Source: Streptomyces sp. SCL15-4 (GTDB lineage Bacteria; Actinomycetota; Actinomycetes; Streptomycetales; Streptomycetaceae). Taken from it: DNA of 64,000 nucleotides. A model generated the notes under the pieces. That model was not told where the DNA came from. It saw only the letters and a program-made list of their open reading frames with translations, and searched no databases. Location: positions 5,704,001 through 5,768,000 of the forward strand of contig NZ_JAOBTQ010000001.1 in NCBI RefSeq assembly GCF_033366695.1. Reading direction: 5' to 3'. This document shows positions 19,650 to 28,221 of the stretch, one piece after another (the stretch's first letter is position 1; each line of letters starts with the position of its first letter). A program made the translations under genes and the position numbers.

Positions 19650-20279
19650 TCAGCGGCTGCCCGTCAGGTGCGCGAACACCACGACGTTGCCCTGGTAGCC
19701 GGTGGTCTTCGAGTAGCCGCCGCCGCAGGTGATGACGCGGAGTTCGGGACGGGGCGCGGCGCCGTACACCTTGTCGTCGGGGAAGTCGCGGGCCGCGTAC
19801 ACCTCCACGGCGTCCACGGTGAACAGCGCCACGGTGCCGTCCCGGCGGTCCACCTCGATCCGGGTGCCGCGCCGGAGCGCGCCGAGGCGGTAGAAGACGG
19901 CGGGGCCGTCGGCGTTGTCCACGTGGCCGGCGACGATCGCGGTGCCCGTCTCGCCGGGCGTGGTCCCGGCCTCGTACCAGCCGGCCAGGTTCGGCTCCTT
20001 CGCGGGCGGGGCGTCCAGGCTGCCGGAGGGGGTGAGGGACAGGCCGGTCAGGGGCGCGTCGACACCGATCGCGGGGATGCGGATCCGCAGCGGCGGGGAG
20101 GGGTCGAGGGCGGGGGCCGTGTGCCGGTCGCCGCCGGGCTCGGTCCGGCCCTCGGCGGCCGCCGGCTGCGGCGGGGTCCGTGCTCCGGTGCCGCCGAGCA
20201 GCCACACTCCCGAGCCGAGGGCCACGAGTGTGACGGCGGCTATGACGGCGTCCCCGGCCCTCCCGCCGCTCCGACGCAT
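19650..20279 (-). CDS. Class F sortase
   Basis: 209 residues. One N-terminal membrane anchor (AVIAAVTLVALGSGVWLLGG), a Pro/Ala-rich stalk, then a sortase barrel with RIRIPAIGVDAPLTGL, the catalytic His in IVAGHVDNADG and the catalytic Cys in ELRVITCGGGY. Many class F sortases have Arg in a YRDN-like motif after the Cys; here the position reads YQGN. It would act outside the membrane. The adjacent surface protein is the obvious partner. Start after GAGAGGGG. Confidence 0.85.
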   Translation of the reverse strand: MRRSGGRAGDAVIAAVTLVALGSGVWLLGGTGARTPPQPAAAEGRTEPGGDRHTAPALDPSPPLRIRIPAIGVDAPLTGLSLTPSGSLDAPPAKEPNLAGWYEAGTTPGETGTAIVAGHVDNADGPAVFYRLGALRRGTRIEVDRRDGTVALFTVDAVEVYAARDFPDDKVYGAAPRPELRVITCGGGYSKTTGYQGNVVVFAHLTGSR

Positions 20280-20396
20280 GGGGAACCCCTCTCGTCAGGT
20301 GTCCTGAGATGCCCGCCTCCTCCGGGCCGCGAGGGGCGTCGGACCCGGAGGGGGCGGGTTGTGCGGTACCGGTGGACGGACAGCGGAGGGTGTCCG

Positions 20397-20933
20397 TCAG
20401 ATCCCGTCGCCTCTCGCCCGGCGATGCAGGAGCCAGGTACCGCCCGCGGCGGCGACGGCCAGTGCCGCCACACCCGCCGTGGTCTGTACGGGGTCGGGGC
20501 CCAGTCCGCCGCCGACCCCCGTCTTCACGCTTCCCCGCGGCCGCACCTGTGCGTGCGCCGCGCTGAGGGCCACCACCAGTTCGCCCGCCACCTGCCGGTC
20601 CCCCTCGGCGCACCGGGCGACGATCTCGTACGTCCCCGGCTGCGCGCTCGGCGGCACCCGGAACCGGCCGGTCGCCTGGCTGTCCTCGGCGCCGGGCGCC
20701 AGCGGGAAGGTGCCGGCGCCGAGCGCCCCGGCGTCCCCGGTCGCGGTGCCCGGGGACCCGCACGCGGCCGTGTGCACGGTGACCTGGCCGCCGGGCGTCA
20801 CGGTGGCCGGCCGGACGTCCAGCCGGCCGGCCGGGCCCGGGGCCGTCGGTTCCGTGGCCGCCATGGCGTGGACGGGTGCCGTGGCGGCCACGGTGAGCGC
20901 GGTACCGGCCAGGAGACGGGCAGTGCGTCGCAT
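20397..20933 (-). CDS. Sortase-associated secreted surface protein
   Basis: 178 residues. Signal peptide (LLAGTALTVAATAPVHAMAA), an immunoglobulin-like domain with one Cys pair (TPGGQVTVHTAACGSPG and YEIVARCAEGD), then a C-terminal hydrophobic helix followed by a basic tail (LLHRRARGDGI). This is the layout of cell-wall or membrane-anchored proteins that sit beside class F sortases in Streptomyces, but no LPXTG motif is visible before the helix. It lies 117 bases upstream of the sortase on the same strand. Confidence 0.7.
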   Translation of the reverse strand: MRRTARLLAGTALTVAATAPVHAMAATEPTAPGPAGRLDVRPATVTPGGQVTVHTAACGSPGTATGDAGALGAGTFPLAPGAEDSQATGRFRVPPSAQPGTYEIVARCAEGDRQVAGELVVALSAAHAQVRPRGSVKTGVGGGLGPDPVQTTAGVAALAVAAAGGTWLLHRRARGDGI

Positions 20934-21014
20934 GGTGCTCCCCAGAGCTTTGTCCGACTCGTCCAGGGGTGCGCCCCTGCCCTACCGAGATAAGTGGCTC
21001 GGCGGCCGGACCGC

Positions 21015-21035
21015 TTCCTGAGGGAGCGTCAGGAA
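21015..21035. repeat. Inverted repeat upstream of the surface protein gene
   Basis: TTCCTGA and TCAGGAA flank a 7-base centre about 80-100 bases before the surface-protein start. It could be an operator or a leader hairpin. Nothing else gene-like was seen between 20934 and 21210. Confidence 0.3.
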
Positions 21036-21210
21036 TGCGGCGAACGGGTGGCGGCCCCGCCACCCGCACGGACCAGCCCGGATGACGTTCGGGCAGGTCG
21101 CGGGCGGGCGCGGGGCGGCCGGGAGAGAGAAGTATGAAAAGAACACGAATGGAGCGGTGGAGCCGGTGAACGGGTGACGGCACGTCAGCGTCCGTCGGCG
21201 CGCACACCGC

Positions 21211-21238
21211 GGGCCGGTGCCCGGCCGGGCACCGGCCC
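21211..21238 (-). terminator. Terminator after the M4 protease gene
   Basis: A perfect 12-bp stem GGGCCGGTGCCC/GGGCACCGGCCC with a GGCC loop, 18 bases past the protease stop. Confidence 0.75.
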
Positions 21239-21256
21239 CTTGGAGCGGCACGGGGG

Positions 21257-22906
21257 TCAGGCGACGTTGACCGCGCTCCAGGCCGCCGCCACGGCGTTGT
21301 ACTCCGCGCTGCCGGTGCCGTAGAGGTCCTTCGCCGCGTTCAGGGTCGCCGTGCGGGCGCCCTTGTAGTTCGTCGAGGACGTCATGTAGACCGTCAGCGC
21401 CCGGTACCAGATCTTGCCGACCTTGTCCCGGCCGATGCCGGTGACCGTGGAGCCGTTGGAGGTCGGCGAGTCGTAGCCGACGCCGTTGATGGTCTTCGCG
21501 CCGCTGCCCTCGGCGAGCAGGTAGGCGAAGTGGTTGGCGACGCCGGAGGAGTAGTGGACGTCGAGGTTGCCGACCGACGAGCTCCAGTAGTCCGCCGAAC
21601 TGCCGTCCTTGGAGGGCTTGTCCATGAAGCGCAGGGCCACCTTGCCGAACCCGGGCTTCACGATCTCCTCGCCGATGAGGTAGTCACCGGCGTCGGAGGG
21701 GTTGTCCGCGTACCACTCCACCATCGTGCCGAGGATGTCGGAGGTGGCCTCGTTCAGCCCGCCGGACTCGCCCGAGTAGGCCAGCGCGGCCGTCTTCGAG
21801 GTCACGCCGTGGGACATCTCGTGCCCGGCGACGTCGAGGGCGACCAGCGGGCCGAAGGTGGTCCCGTCGCCGTCGCCGTACGTCATGCAGAAGCAACTGT
21901 CGTCCCAGAACGCGTTGTTGTAGTTGCTGCCGTAGTGGACGCGGTTGTACGAGCCCTTGCCGTCCCCGGCGATGCCGTTGCGGCCGTGGACGTTCTTGTA
22001 GTAGTCCCAGGTCTCGTCGGTGCCGTACTGGGCGTCGACGGCGGCCGAGGCGCGGTCCGCCGTGGCGCCCGTGCCCCAGTGGTTGTCGGCGTCCGAGAAC
22101 AGGGTCGCGGGGGCCCGGCTGAGGCAGATGCCGAAGATGCACAGGTCGGTCTTGTTCTCCGCGTCACCGGTGTAGGTGTTGCCCCGGGTCGGGTCCTTGA
22201 GCTGGTACGACGACCCGGACTGGGTGGTCTCCAGCGGCACGGTCCCGCTGTAGAGGGAGGCGCCGTCGCCGGTGGCGGTCTCGATGCTGTCCCAGGCGTC
22301 GATCCGCGCGCCGCCGCGGGCGTCGGTCAGCACGGTCCGGGCGACGGGGTTGCCGAGCGAGTCCAGGCCGACGGCGGTGGTGCGCCAGGCCAGCCTGGGC
22401 GTGCCGTGCAGCGCGTCGACCACCAGCTCGGGCCTGGCCTTGGCCTGCTTCAGCGGTGTGCCGGGGTGGGCCGCGCGCAGGGCGTCCACCGCGAGCCGGG
22501 CGGCCTCGGGGCCGGGGACCTCCGGTGTGACGGTGGGCACGGAGACGGTCCGCCGGGTGGCGCGGTCGGCGCCCCGGTAGGTGCCGTCCGGGGCCAGGTG
22601 GACGACGAAGTCGCCGCCGAGGACCGGCAGATGGCGGTAGGTGCGGTCGTAGCGGACGTGCTGGGTGCCGTCCTTGTCCACGATCACGTCCCGCACGCCG
22701 GTGTCCTGCGGCGCGGTGAGGCCCAGCGCGGAGGCGTGGGCCAGGAGCGCGGAGGCCGCGTTCTCGATCGCGGTGGCCCGGGTCGGTCCGCCGCCGGCGT
22801 GGGCGGCGGGGGAGAGGCCGACGGCCAGCAGGGTCGCGGTGGCGGCGGCGACACCGGCGGTGAGCGTGCGGCGGGTTCCTCGGACGTGCTGCCGTGTCCG
22901 GCTCAT
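21257..22906 (-). CDS. Secreted M4 (thermolysin-like) metalloprotease
   Basis: 549 residues. Signal peptide (TAGVAAATATLLAVGLSPAAHA), an FTP/PepSY-type propeptide acting as chaperone and inhibitor (about 40-200), then the mature protease. Catalytic motif VAGHEMSHGVT gives two zinc His and the Glu base; GGLNEATSD gives the third ligand; DVHYSSGVANHFAYLLAEG holds the transition-state His. It degrades extracellular protein. The ATG follows GAGGAG. Monocistronic, with its own terminator and a promoter overlapped by a 14-bp palindrome. Confidence 0.95.
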   Translation of the reverse strand: MSRTRQHVRGTRRTLTAGVAAATATLLAVGLSPAAHAGGGPTRATAIENAASALLAHASALGLTAPQDTGVRDVIVDKDGTQHVRYDRTYRHLPVLGGDFVVHLAPDGTYRGADRATRRTVSVPTVTPEVPGPEAARLAVDALRAAHPGTPLKQAKARPELVVDALHGTPRLAWRTTAVGLDSLGNPVARTVLTDARGGARIDAWDSIETATGDGASLYSGTVPLETTQSGSSYQLKDPTRGNTYTGDAENKTDLCIFGICLSRAPATLFSDADNHWGTGATADRASAAVDAQYGTDETWDYYKNVHGRNGIAGDGKGSYNRVHYGSNYNNAFWDDSCFCMTYGDGDGTTFGPLVALDVAGHEMSHGVTSKTAALAYSGESGGLNEATSDILGTMVEWYADNPSDAGDYLIGEEIVKPGFGKVALRFMDKPSKDGSSADYWSSSVGNLDVHYSSGVANHFAYLLAEGSGAKTINGVGYDSPTSNGSTVTGIGRDKVGKIWYRALTVYMTSSTNYKGARTATLNAAKDLYGTGSAEYNAVAAAWSAVNVA

Positions 22907-22961
22907 CTGTCTCCTCGGGAAGGCGCCCGTCAGGCGTGGGGGTGGCGCTGATGTCCCAAAG

Positions 22962-22990
22962 ATTTAAGTGAGCATGACATGTCATGTCCA
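22962..22990 (-). promoter_or_regulatory. M4 protease promoter with embedded palindrome
   Basis: Minus strand -35 TGGACA (22990-22985), 17-base spacer and -10 TTAAAT (22967-22962), close to consensus, about 55 bases before the ATG. A perfect 14-bp palindrome CATGACATGTCATG (22973-22986) covers the -35 edge and spacer, as expected for a repressor operator. Confidence 0.6.
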
Positions 22991-23099
22991 TAGCGCTGCC
23001 GAGGAGCTTCGTGGATCTTCGGAGGGAGGTGTGGCGGGGCGACGGGGGTAGGGAATCGTTTCCGTGAGGCCGGGGTGCGCGGCCTCCACGCGGTCGTGC

Positions 23100-23933
23100 T
23101 CAGCCGAGCAGGACGGTCCCCTCGGGCACGTCGATGCCGAACTCCTCCTCCGCCACCCGCCGCGCCTCCGCCTCTCCGGTCAGCGTGCGTTGCGTGACCG
23201 TGCCGTCCGCGAGGGTCTCGGTGAGCAGGGCTCCGTCCAGGGAGAGGTGGCGACCGCCGGGGAGGGTCCGCTGGAGGTAGGGGCGGCGGGTGAACGGGGA
23301 GCGCGGGTGGGTGCCGACGAACCAGTTGAACACTTCCAGGTCCGGCGCGGTGAACGACTCCTGGGTGAACGCGTACTGGCCGGCCCACCGCCCGGTCCGC
23401 CGGTCCCGCGTCTGCAACTCCCACAGCGGGAGCGGCCCGTCGTGCGGCAGCGGGGCCAGCCGGTGCCGGCGTCCGGCGCCCTCGTACTCGGTGCCGGCCA
23501 CCAGCGGCACCGGCAGCAGCAGCGCGCCGACCGAGCCGAAGCCGACGTCCGCCAGATACGGCCACGGCTCGCCGGCCACCTCCACCCGGAGCATCGCGTG
23601 CGTACGCGGCCGGCTCTGCGGGGTCTCGGCGCCCACCGTCACCCGGCCGGCCAGCGGCGTCACCCGGAACCCGAGCGCCTCCAGCGCCAGCCGGAGCAGG
23701 GTGTTGTGCTCGTAGCAGTAGCCGCCGCGCCGGCCGCGCACCATCTTGGCCGTCAGGTCGGCGGGCTCCAGGGAGGGGGCCGAGCCGCGCACCGGGTCCA
23801 GGTTCTCGAAGGGCAGCGCCAGCGCATGCGCCAGGTGTACGCCCCGCAGCGTGGCCGGATCGGCCCGCCGCTCGCCCTTGAAGCCGATGCGGTCCAGATA
23901 GGCGTCGAGGTCGTACCGCTGTTCGTCGGACAT
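23100..23933 (-). CDS. Arylamine N-acetyltransferase
   Basis: 277 residues, usual length. Transfers acyl groups from acyl-CoA to arylamines or hydrazines. The Cys-His-Asp triad is visible: MVRGRRGGYCYEHN, SRPRTHAMLRV and PYLADVGFG. It follows nasA by 70 bases on the same strand and may be co-transcribed, without an evident functional link. Start ATG at 23931-23933, ribosome site weak. Confidence 0.93.
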   Translation of the reverse strand: MSDEQRYDLDAYLDRIGFKGERRADPATLRGVHLAHALALPFENLDPVRGSAPSLEPADLTAKMVRGRRGGYCYEHNTLLRLALEALGFRVTPLAGRVTVGAETPQSRPRTHAMLRVEVAGEPWPYLADVGFGSVGALLLPVPLVAGTEYEGAGRRHRLAPLPHDGPLPLWELQTRDRRTGRWAGQYAFTQESFTAPDLEVFNWFVGTHPRSPFTRRPYLQRTLPGGRHLSLDGALLTETLADGTVTQRTLTGEAEARRVAEEEFGIDVPEGTVLLG

Positions 23934-24003
23934 GCCCCGAACCTACGCGACTCCGTCCGTGCCCGCCGCGTCCCCGGGACCGATCCGCGCTCCGTCCGCG
24001 GCC

Positions 24004-26445
24004 CTACGACCGCCGTACGACCTCCACCCGCACCGCGCACGACTTGAACTCCGGCATCCGGGACGTGGGGTCCAGGGCCGGGTTGGTGAGGGTGTTGGCG
24101 CGGCCCTCGCCCGGCCAGTGGAACGGCATGAAGACGGTGTCCGGGCGGATCGTGTCGGTGATCCGGGCCGGCGCCACGGCACGGCCGCGCCGCGAGACCA
24201 CGGCCAGCGGGTCGCCGTCGGCCGCGCCCAGCCGGGCCGCGAGCCGGGGGTGCAGCTCCACGAACGGTCCCGGGGCCGCCGCGTTCAGCTCCGCCACGCG
24301 CCGGGTCTGCGCCCCCGACTGGTACTGGGACACCACCCGGCCGGTGGTCAGCAGCAGCGGATACTCGGCGTCCGGCTCCTCGGCGGTCGCCCGGTGCGCC
24401 ACGGCCACGAACCGGGCCCGGCCGTCCGGGGTGGCGAAACGGTCGAGGAAGAGACGAGGCGTACCGGGATGGTGCCCGACGGCACGCGGGGGCCGCTCGC
24501 CGTCACCGGAACCGGCGTCCGGTACCGGGCTGCCGGGCGAGGCGTCGGAGGCCGCGTCGGGGGCTGCGTCGACGGACGGGGCCTCCGGTGCGGGGCCGGC
24601 GGGCGGGGCTTTCGGTGCGGGGACGCTGGGCAGGGCTGCCCGGGCTGCGTCCGGCTCGCCGGGCAGGGCGGCCGGGGCTGTGTGTCCGCTGTCCGGCAGG
24701 GCGGCCGGGGCTGCGTCCGGCTCGCCGGGCAGGGCCTCCGCCGCCGGGGCGCCGGTCAGCGCGGCCACGGCTGCGAACCCGGTGTCGGGCAGGGCTGCCG
24801 GGGACGTCACCCCGGTGTCGGTTCGCGATTCCCCGGCCGGTTCCTCCGGGCAGGGCCAGAAGACGCCGTTCTCCTCGCTCAGGCGGCGGTAGGTGATGCC
24901 CGAGTAGTCCGCCGGGCCGCCCGCGCTGGCGCGGCGCAGTTCGCCGAAGACCTCCTCCGGGTCGGTCGGGAAGCCCTTCTCCACGCCGAGCCGGCCGGCC
25001 AGCTCGTGCAGGACGTACAGGTCGCTGTGGACGCCCGGCGGCGGCGCGACCGCCCGGCGGCGCAGCAGCACCCGGCCCTCCAGGCTGGTCGTCGTGCCCG
25101 TCTCCTCCGCCCACTGGGTCACCGGCAGCACCACGTCCGCCAGCTCCGCCGTCTCCGACAGCACCACGTCGGCCACGGCCAGGAAGTCCAGCGAGCGCAG
25201 CCGCTTCTCGACGTGCGCCGCGCGCGGGGCCGACACCACCGGGTTGGAGCCCATCAGCAGCAGCGTCCGTACGTCCGTGCCGAGCGCGTCCAGCAGCTCG
25301 TACGCGCTGCGTCCGGGACCCGGCAGGCTGTCCGGGTCCACGCCCCACACCCCGGCCACGTGCCGCCGCGCCGCCGGGTCGTCCAGCTTGCGGTAGCCGG
25401 GCAGCTGGTCGGCCTTCTGGCCGTGTTCGCGCCCGCCCTGCCCGTTGCCCTGCCCGGTCAGGCAGCCGTACCCGGACAGCGGACGTCCCGCCCGGCCGGT
25501 CGCCAGGCACAGGTTGATCCACGCGCCCACCGTGTCCGTGCCCTTGGACTGCTGTTCCGGCCCGCGCGCGGTGAGCACCATCGCCGCCTCGGGCTCGCAG
25601 AACATCCGTACCGCCTCGCGCAGCCGGGGCACCGGCACGCCGGTGATCCGCTCCACGTACTCCGGCCAGTGCGCCATCGCCGCGGCCCGGGCCTCCTCCC
25701 AGCCCGTGGTCCGCTCCCGGATGTACTCCTCGTCCGTCCGGCCCTCCGCCACCACCAGGTGCAACAGGCCGAGGGCGAGGGCCAGATCGGTGCCGGGCCG
25801 GGGCGCCAGGTGCAGGTCGGCCTGTTCGGCGGTCTTCGTCCGGCGCGGGTCCACGACGATCAGCGTGCCGCCGTTCTCCCGCAGCTCGGTGAAGAACCTG
25901 AGCGACGGCGGCATCGTCTCGGCCGGGTTGGAGCCGACGAGGATCACGCAGCCCGTCCTCGGGATGTCCTCCAGCGGGAACGGCAGCCCCCGGTCCAGGC
26001 CGAACGCCTTCACGCCCGCCGCCGCGGCCGACGACATGCAGAACCGGCCGTTGTAGTCGATCTGCGAGGTGCCCAGCACCACCCGCGCGAACTTGCCCAG
26101 CGCGTACGCCTTCTCGTTGGTCAGCCCGCCCCCGCCGAACACTCCGAGCGCGTCCGGCCCGTACCGCTCCCGGGTCGCCGCGAGCCGTCCGGCGATCCGG
26201 TCCAGGGCCTCCGGCCAGTCCGCCGCCACCAGCCGCCCGCCCTCCCGCACCAGCGGGGTGGTCAGCCGCACCGCCGGGGACAGCACCTCGGCCGCCGTAC
26301 GGCCCTTGCCGCACAGCGCGCCCCGGTTGACCGGGAAGTCCGGGCGTTCGGTGACCTCGACGCCCCCCCGGGGCAGGGGCGTGATGTTCATCCCGCACTG
26401 CAAGGCGCAGTACGGGCAGTGGGTGGGCGTCGAGGTGTTCTCCAT
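24004..26445 (-). CDS. nasA: Assimilatory nitrate reductase, molybdopterin catalytic subunit
   Basis: 813 residues. Reduces nitrate to nitrite in the cytosol, feeding NirBD. The N-terminal [4Fe-4S] site is CPYCALQCG plus ALCGKG; the molybdenum Cys is in YNGRFCMSS; the C-terminal molydopterin-dinucleotide domain contains MPFHWPGEG and SRMPEFKSCAV. Between the third domain and the C-terminal domain lies an Ala/Pro/Asp-rich insertion of about 115 residues (about 540-653) that is not part of the family fold. No signal peptide. Weak paired GTTAC motifs (26469, 26492) lie upstream, a possible but imperfect GlnR-type site. Start ATG at 26443-26445. Confidence 0.93.
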   Translation of the reverse strand: MENTSTPTHCPYCALQCGMNITPLPRGGVEVTERPDFPVNRGALCGKGRTAAEVLSPAVRLTTPLVREGGRLVAADWPEALDRIAGRLAATRERYGPDALGVFGGGGLTNEKAYALGKFARVVLGTSQIDYNGRFCMSSAAAAGVKAFGLDRGLPFPLEDIPRTGCVILVGSNPAETMPPSLRFFTELRENGGTLIVVDPRRTKTAEQADLHLAPRPGTDLALALGLLHLVVAEGRTDEEYIRERTTGWEEARAAAMAHWPEYVERITGVPVPRLREAVRMFCEPEAAMVLTARGPEQQSKGTDTVGAWINLCLATGRAGRPLSGYGCLTGQGNGQGGREHGQKADQLPGYRKLDDPAARRHVAGVWGVDPDSLPGPGRSAYELLDALGTDVRTLLLMGSNPVVSAPRAAHVEKRLRSLDFLAVADVVLSETAELADVVLPVTQWAEETGTTTSLEGRVLLRRRAVAPPPGVHSDLYVLHELAGRLGVEKGFPTDPEEVFGELRRASAGGPADYSGITYRRLSEENGVFWPCPEEPAGESRTDTGVTSPAALPDTGFAAVAALTGAPAAEALPGEPDAAPAALPDSGHTAPAALPGEPDAARAALPSVPAPKAPPAGPAPEAPSVDAAPDAASDASPGSPVPDAGSGDGERPPRAVGHHPGTPRLFLDRFATPDGRARFVAVAHRATAEEPDAEYPLLLTTGRVVSQYQSGAQTRRVAELNAAAPGPFVELHPRLAARLGAADGDPLAVVSRRGRAVAPARITDTIRPDTVFMPFHWPGEGRANTLTNPALDPTSRMPEFKSCAVRVEVVRRS
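24485..24830. repeat. Low-complexity repeats inside nasA
   Basis: GC-rich imperfect repeats encode an Ala/Pro/Asp-rich linker. A 28-base segment recurs with a 66-base offset (24642-24669 and 24708-24735), giving PAALPGEPDAA twice, 22 residues apart. The frame stays open, so this is an in-frame expansion, not a break. Confidence 0.7.
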
Positions 26446-26549
26446 GCCGCCCAGCGTGCGTCCGGCGTGTTACGCCCCCGGGCCGACTCCGGTTACACCC
26501 CCGGCACGGCGACCTCCCCGCGCCGCCCGGCCCGCCGTGAGGGCGGGCG

Positions 26550-27227
26550 TCACCGCCCGGCGGCCAGCGCCCGCGCCACCCCCGGCTCCCGTGGCCCGAG
26601 GAACCGCGGGTCCGGCCGGAACACCGCGTCCAGCGCCGCCTTGCCCGCCGCGAACAGCTCCCGCGTCCCGCCGTAGTACCAGGTCGCGTCGTGTTCGGCG
26701 GCCACCCCGACGCCGTACGAGTCCACCCCCGCCGCCTCGCACAGCGCCACCGCGCGCCGGATGTGGAAGTCCTGGCTGATCAGCACCGCCCGGTCCACCC
26801 CGAAGATCCGCTTGGCCCGGACGCAGGAGTCCCAGGTGTCGAACCCGGCGTAGTCGCCGACGATCCGCCCGTCCGGCACCCCGTGCCGGGTGAGGTAGGC
26901 GCGCATCGCGTCGGGCTCGTCGTAGTCCTCGCGGCCGTTGTCGCCGGTGACCAGGACGACCTCGACGCGCCCCGCCCGGTACAGCGTCGCCGCCGCGTCC
27001 AGCCGGTGCGCGAGGTACGGCGACGGCCTGCCGTGCCACAGCCCCGCCCCGAACACCACCGCGACCTCGGCGCGCGGCACGTCCGCCGTGCCGCGCAGCC
27101 GGTCCGCCGTGGACAGGCGCAGCCAGGTCGCCGGCAGCAGCGCCAGCACACACCCGGCCATCACGGCCCACAGCAGCCGCCGCTGCCCGGCCCGGCTGCG
27201 CGGCCATCGCGGCCTGCGGAATCTCAT
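26550..27227 (-). CDS. SanA/YdcF-like DUF218 membrane protein
   Basis: 225 residues with one N-terminal membrane helix (LLWAVMAGCVLALLPATWL) and an extracytoplasmic DUF218 domain: VAVVFGAGLWHGRPSPYLAHRLD, VLVTGDNGREDYDEPDAM and AVLISQDFHIRRAVALCE. Relatives include SanA (vancomycin exclusion) and ElyC (envelope biogenesis); enzymatic activity is not established. ATG at 27225-27227 follows AAGGGGGG. The 104 bases to nasA contain only the GTTAC motifs. Confidence 0.85.
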   Translation of the reverse strand: MRFRRPRWPRSRAGQRRLLWAVMAGCVLALLPATWLRLSTADRLRGTADVPRAEVAVVFGAGLWHGRPSPYLAHRLDAAATLYRAGRVEVVLVTGDNGREDYDEPDAMRAYLTRHGVPDGRIVGDYAGFDTWDSCVRAKRIFGVDRAVLISQDFHIRRAVALCEAAGVDSYGVGVAAEHDATWYYGGTRELFAAGKAALDAVFRPDPRFLGPREPGVARALAAGR

Positions 27228-27381
27228 ACGGTGCCCCCCTTGATCGTCCCCGACCATGGAGGACGCCGCCGGCACCGGTCCGGTTCGCCTCACACTCCGC
27301 CGCCGGCCGTGGTGATGGCATGGAAAATGCCCGTGACGGCCCGGCAACGGGGGCGCAACCTCCGGGGGCCAGGATCCTGCC

Positions 27382-28164
27382 ATGACGGCGACGATCCCAC
27401 TCCGCACCCGGCCGGTCACCGCGCTCGGCCGCCGCCGCCCGGCACCGCCGGCCCTGGTCCTGGTCGCCCACGGCAGCCGCGACCCGCGGGCGCTCACCAC
27501 CGTTCGGGCCCTCATGGCACAAGTCCGCGCACTGCGCCCCGGCCTGCCGGTCCACCTGGGCCACATCGAACTGAACGAGCCCCTGCTGCCCGACACCCTC
27601 GCGGCCCTCGGCGACACCCGCGCCGTCCTCGTCCCGCTGCTCCTCAGCCGGGGCTACCACGTCAAGCAGGACATCCCGGAGCTGGCCGCGGCGGCCCGCG
27701 GCGACATCCGCGCGGCCCCGCCGCTCGGCCCGCACCCGCTGCTCGCCGAGGCCCTGCACGCCCGCCTGACCGAGGCCGGCTGGCCGGCCGCCCCGGACGG
27801 CACCGCCCGCCGCACGACCGCGGTCGTCCTCGCGGCCGCGGGCTCGCGCGACGCGGACTCGGCCGCGGACACCCGCCGCACGGCCCGCCTCCTGGCCGCC
27901 CGCCTCGGCGTCCCGGTGATCCCCGCCTACGCCTGCGCGGCGACCCCGACGGTCCCGACGGCACTGCGCGCGCTGGCGGCCCGCGGCCGGCACCGGGTGG
28001 CGGTGGCGTCCTGTTTCACGGCCCCGGGCCGCTTCGCGACGCAGTGCGCGCAGGCGGCGCCGTGGATCGCCTCGGACCCCCTGGGCGCGCACGAGACGAT
28101 GGCCCGCCTGGTCCTGCACCGTTACGAACAGAGCGTCGCCGCACCGTGGACGTCGGCCGCCTGA
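27382..28164 (+). CDS. Sirohydrochlorin chelatase (CbiX/SirB family)
   Basis: 260 residues, two CbiX-like repeats. The first half carries the metal-binding motif LVLVAHGSRDPRALTTV and LVPLLLSRGYHVKQDIP; the second is a degenerate repeat (VVLAAAGSRDADSAADTRR). It inserts Fe2+ (siroheme route) or Co2+ into sirohydrochlorin. Siroheme is the cofactor of NirB, so ferrochelatase is the likely role. Divergent from the SanA-like gene. Confidence 0.85.
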   Translation: MTATIPLRTRPVTALGRRRPAPPALVLVAHGSRDPRALTTVRALMAQVRALRPGLPVHLGHIELNEPLLPDTLAALGDTRAVLVPLLLSRGYHVKQDIPELAAAARGDIRAAPPLGPHPLLAEALHARLTEAGWPAAPDGTARRTTAVVLAAAGSRDADSAADTRRTARLLAARLGVPVIPAYACAATPTVPTALRALAARGRHRVAVASCFTAPGRFATQCAQAAPWIASDPLGAHETMARLVLHRYEQSVAAPWTSAA

Positions 28165-28221
28165 GGTCCCGCGGCCGCCCGGGAGGAGAACCCGGCGGGC
28201 GATCAGGCTTACTGTCGACCC

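Noticed and set aside
21132..21170. Tiny ORF starting ATGAAAAGAACACG
   Set aside because: About a dozen codons, no ribosome site and no conservation clue.
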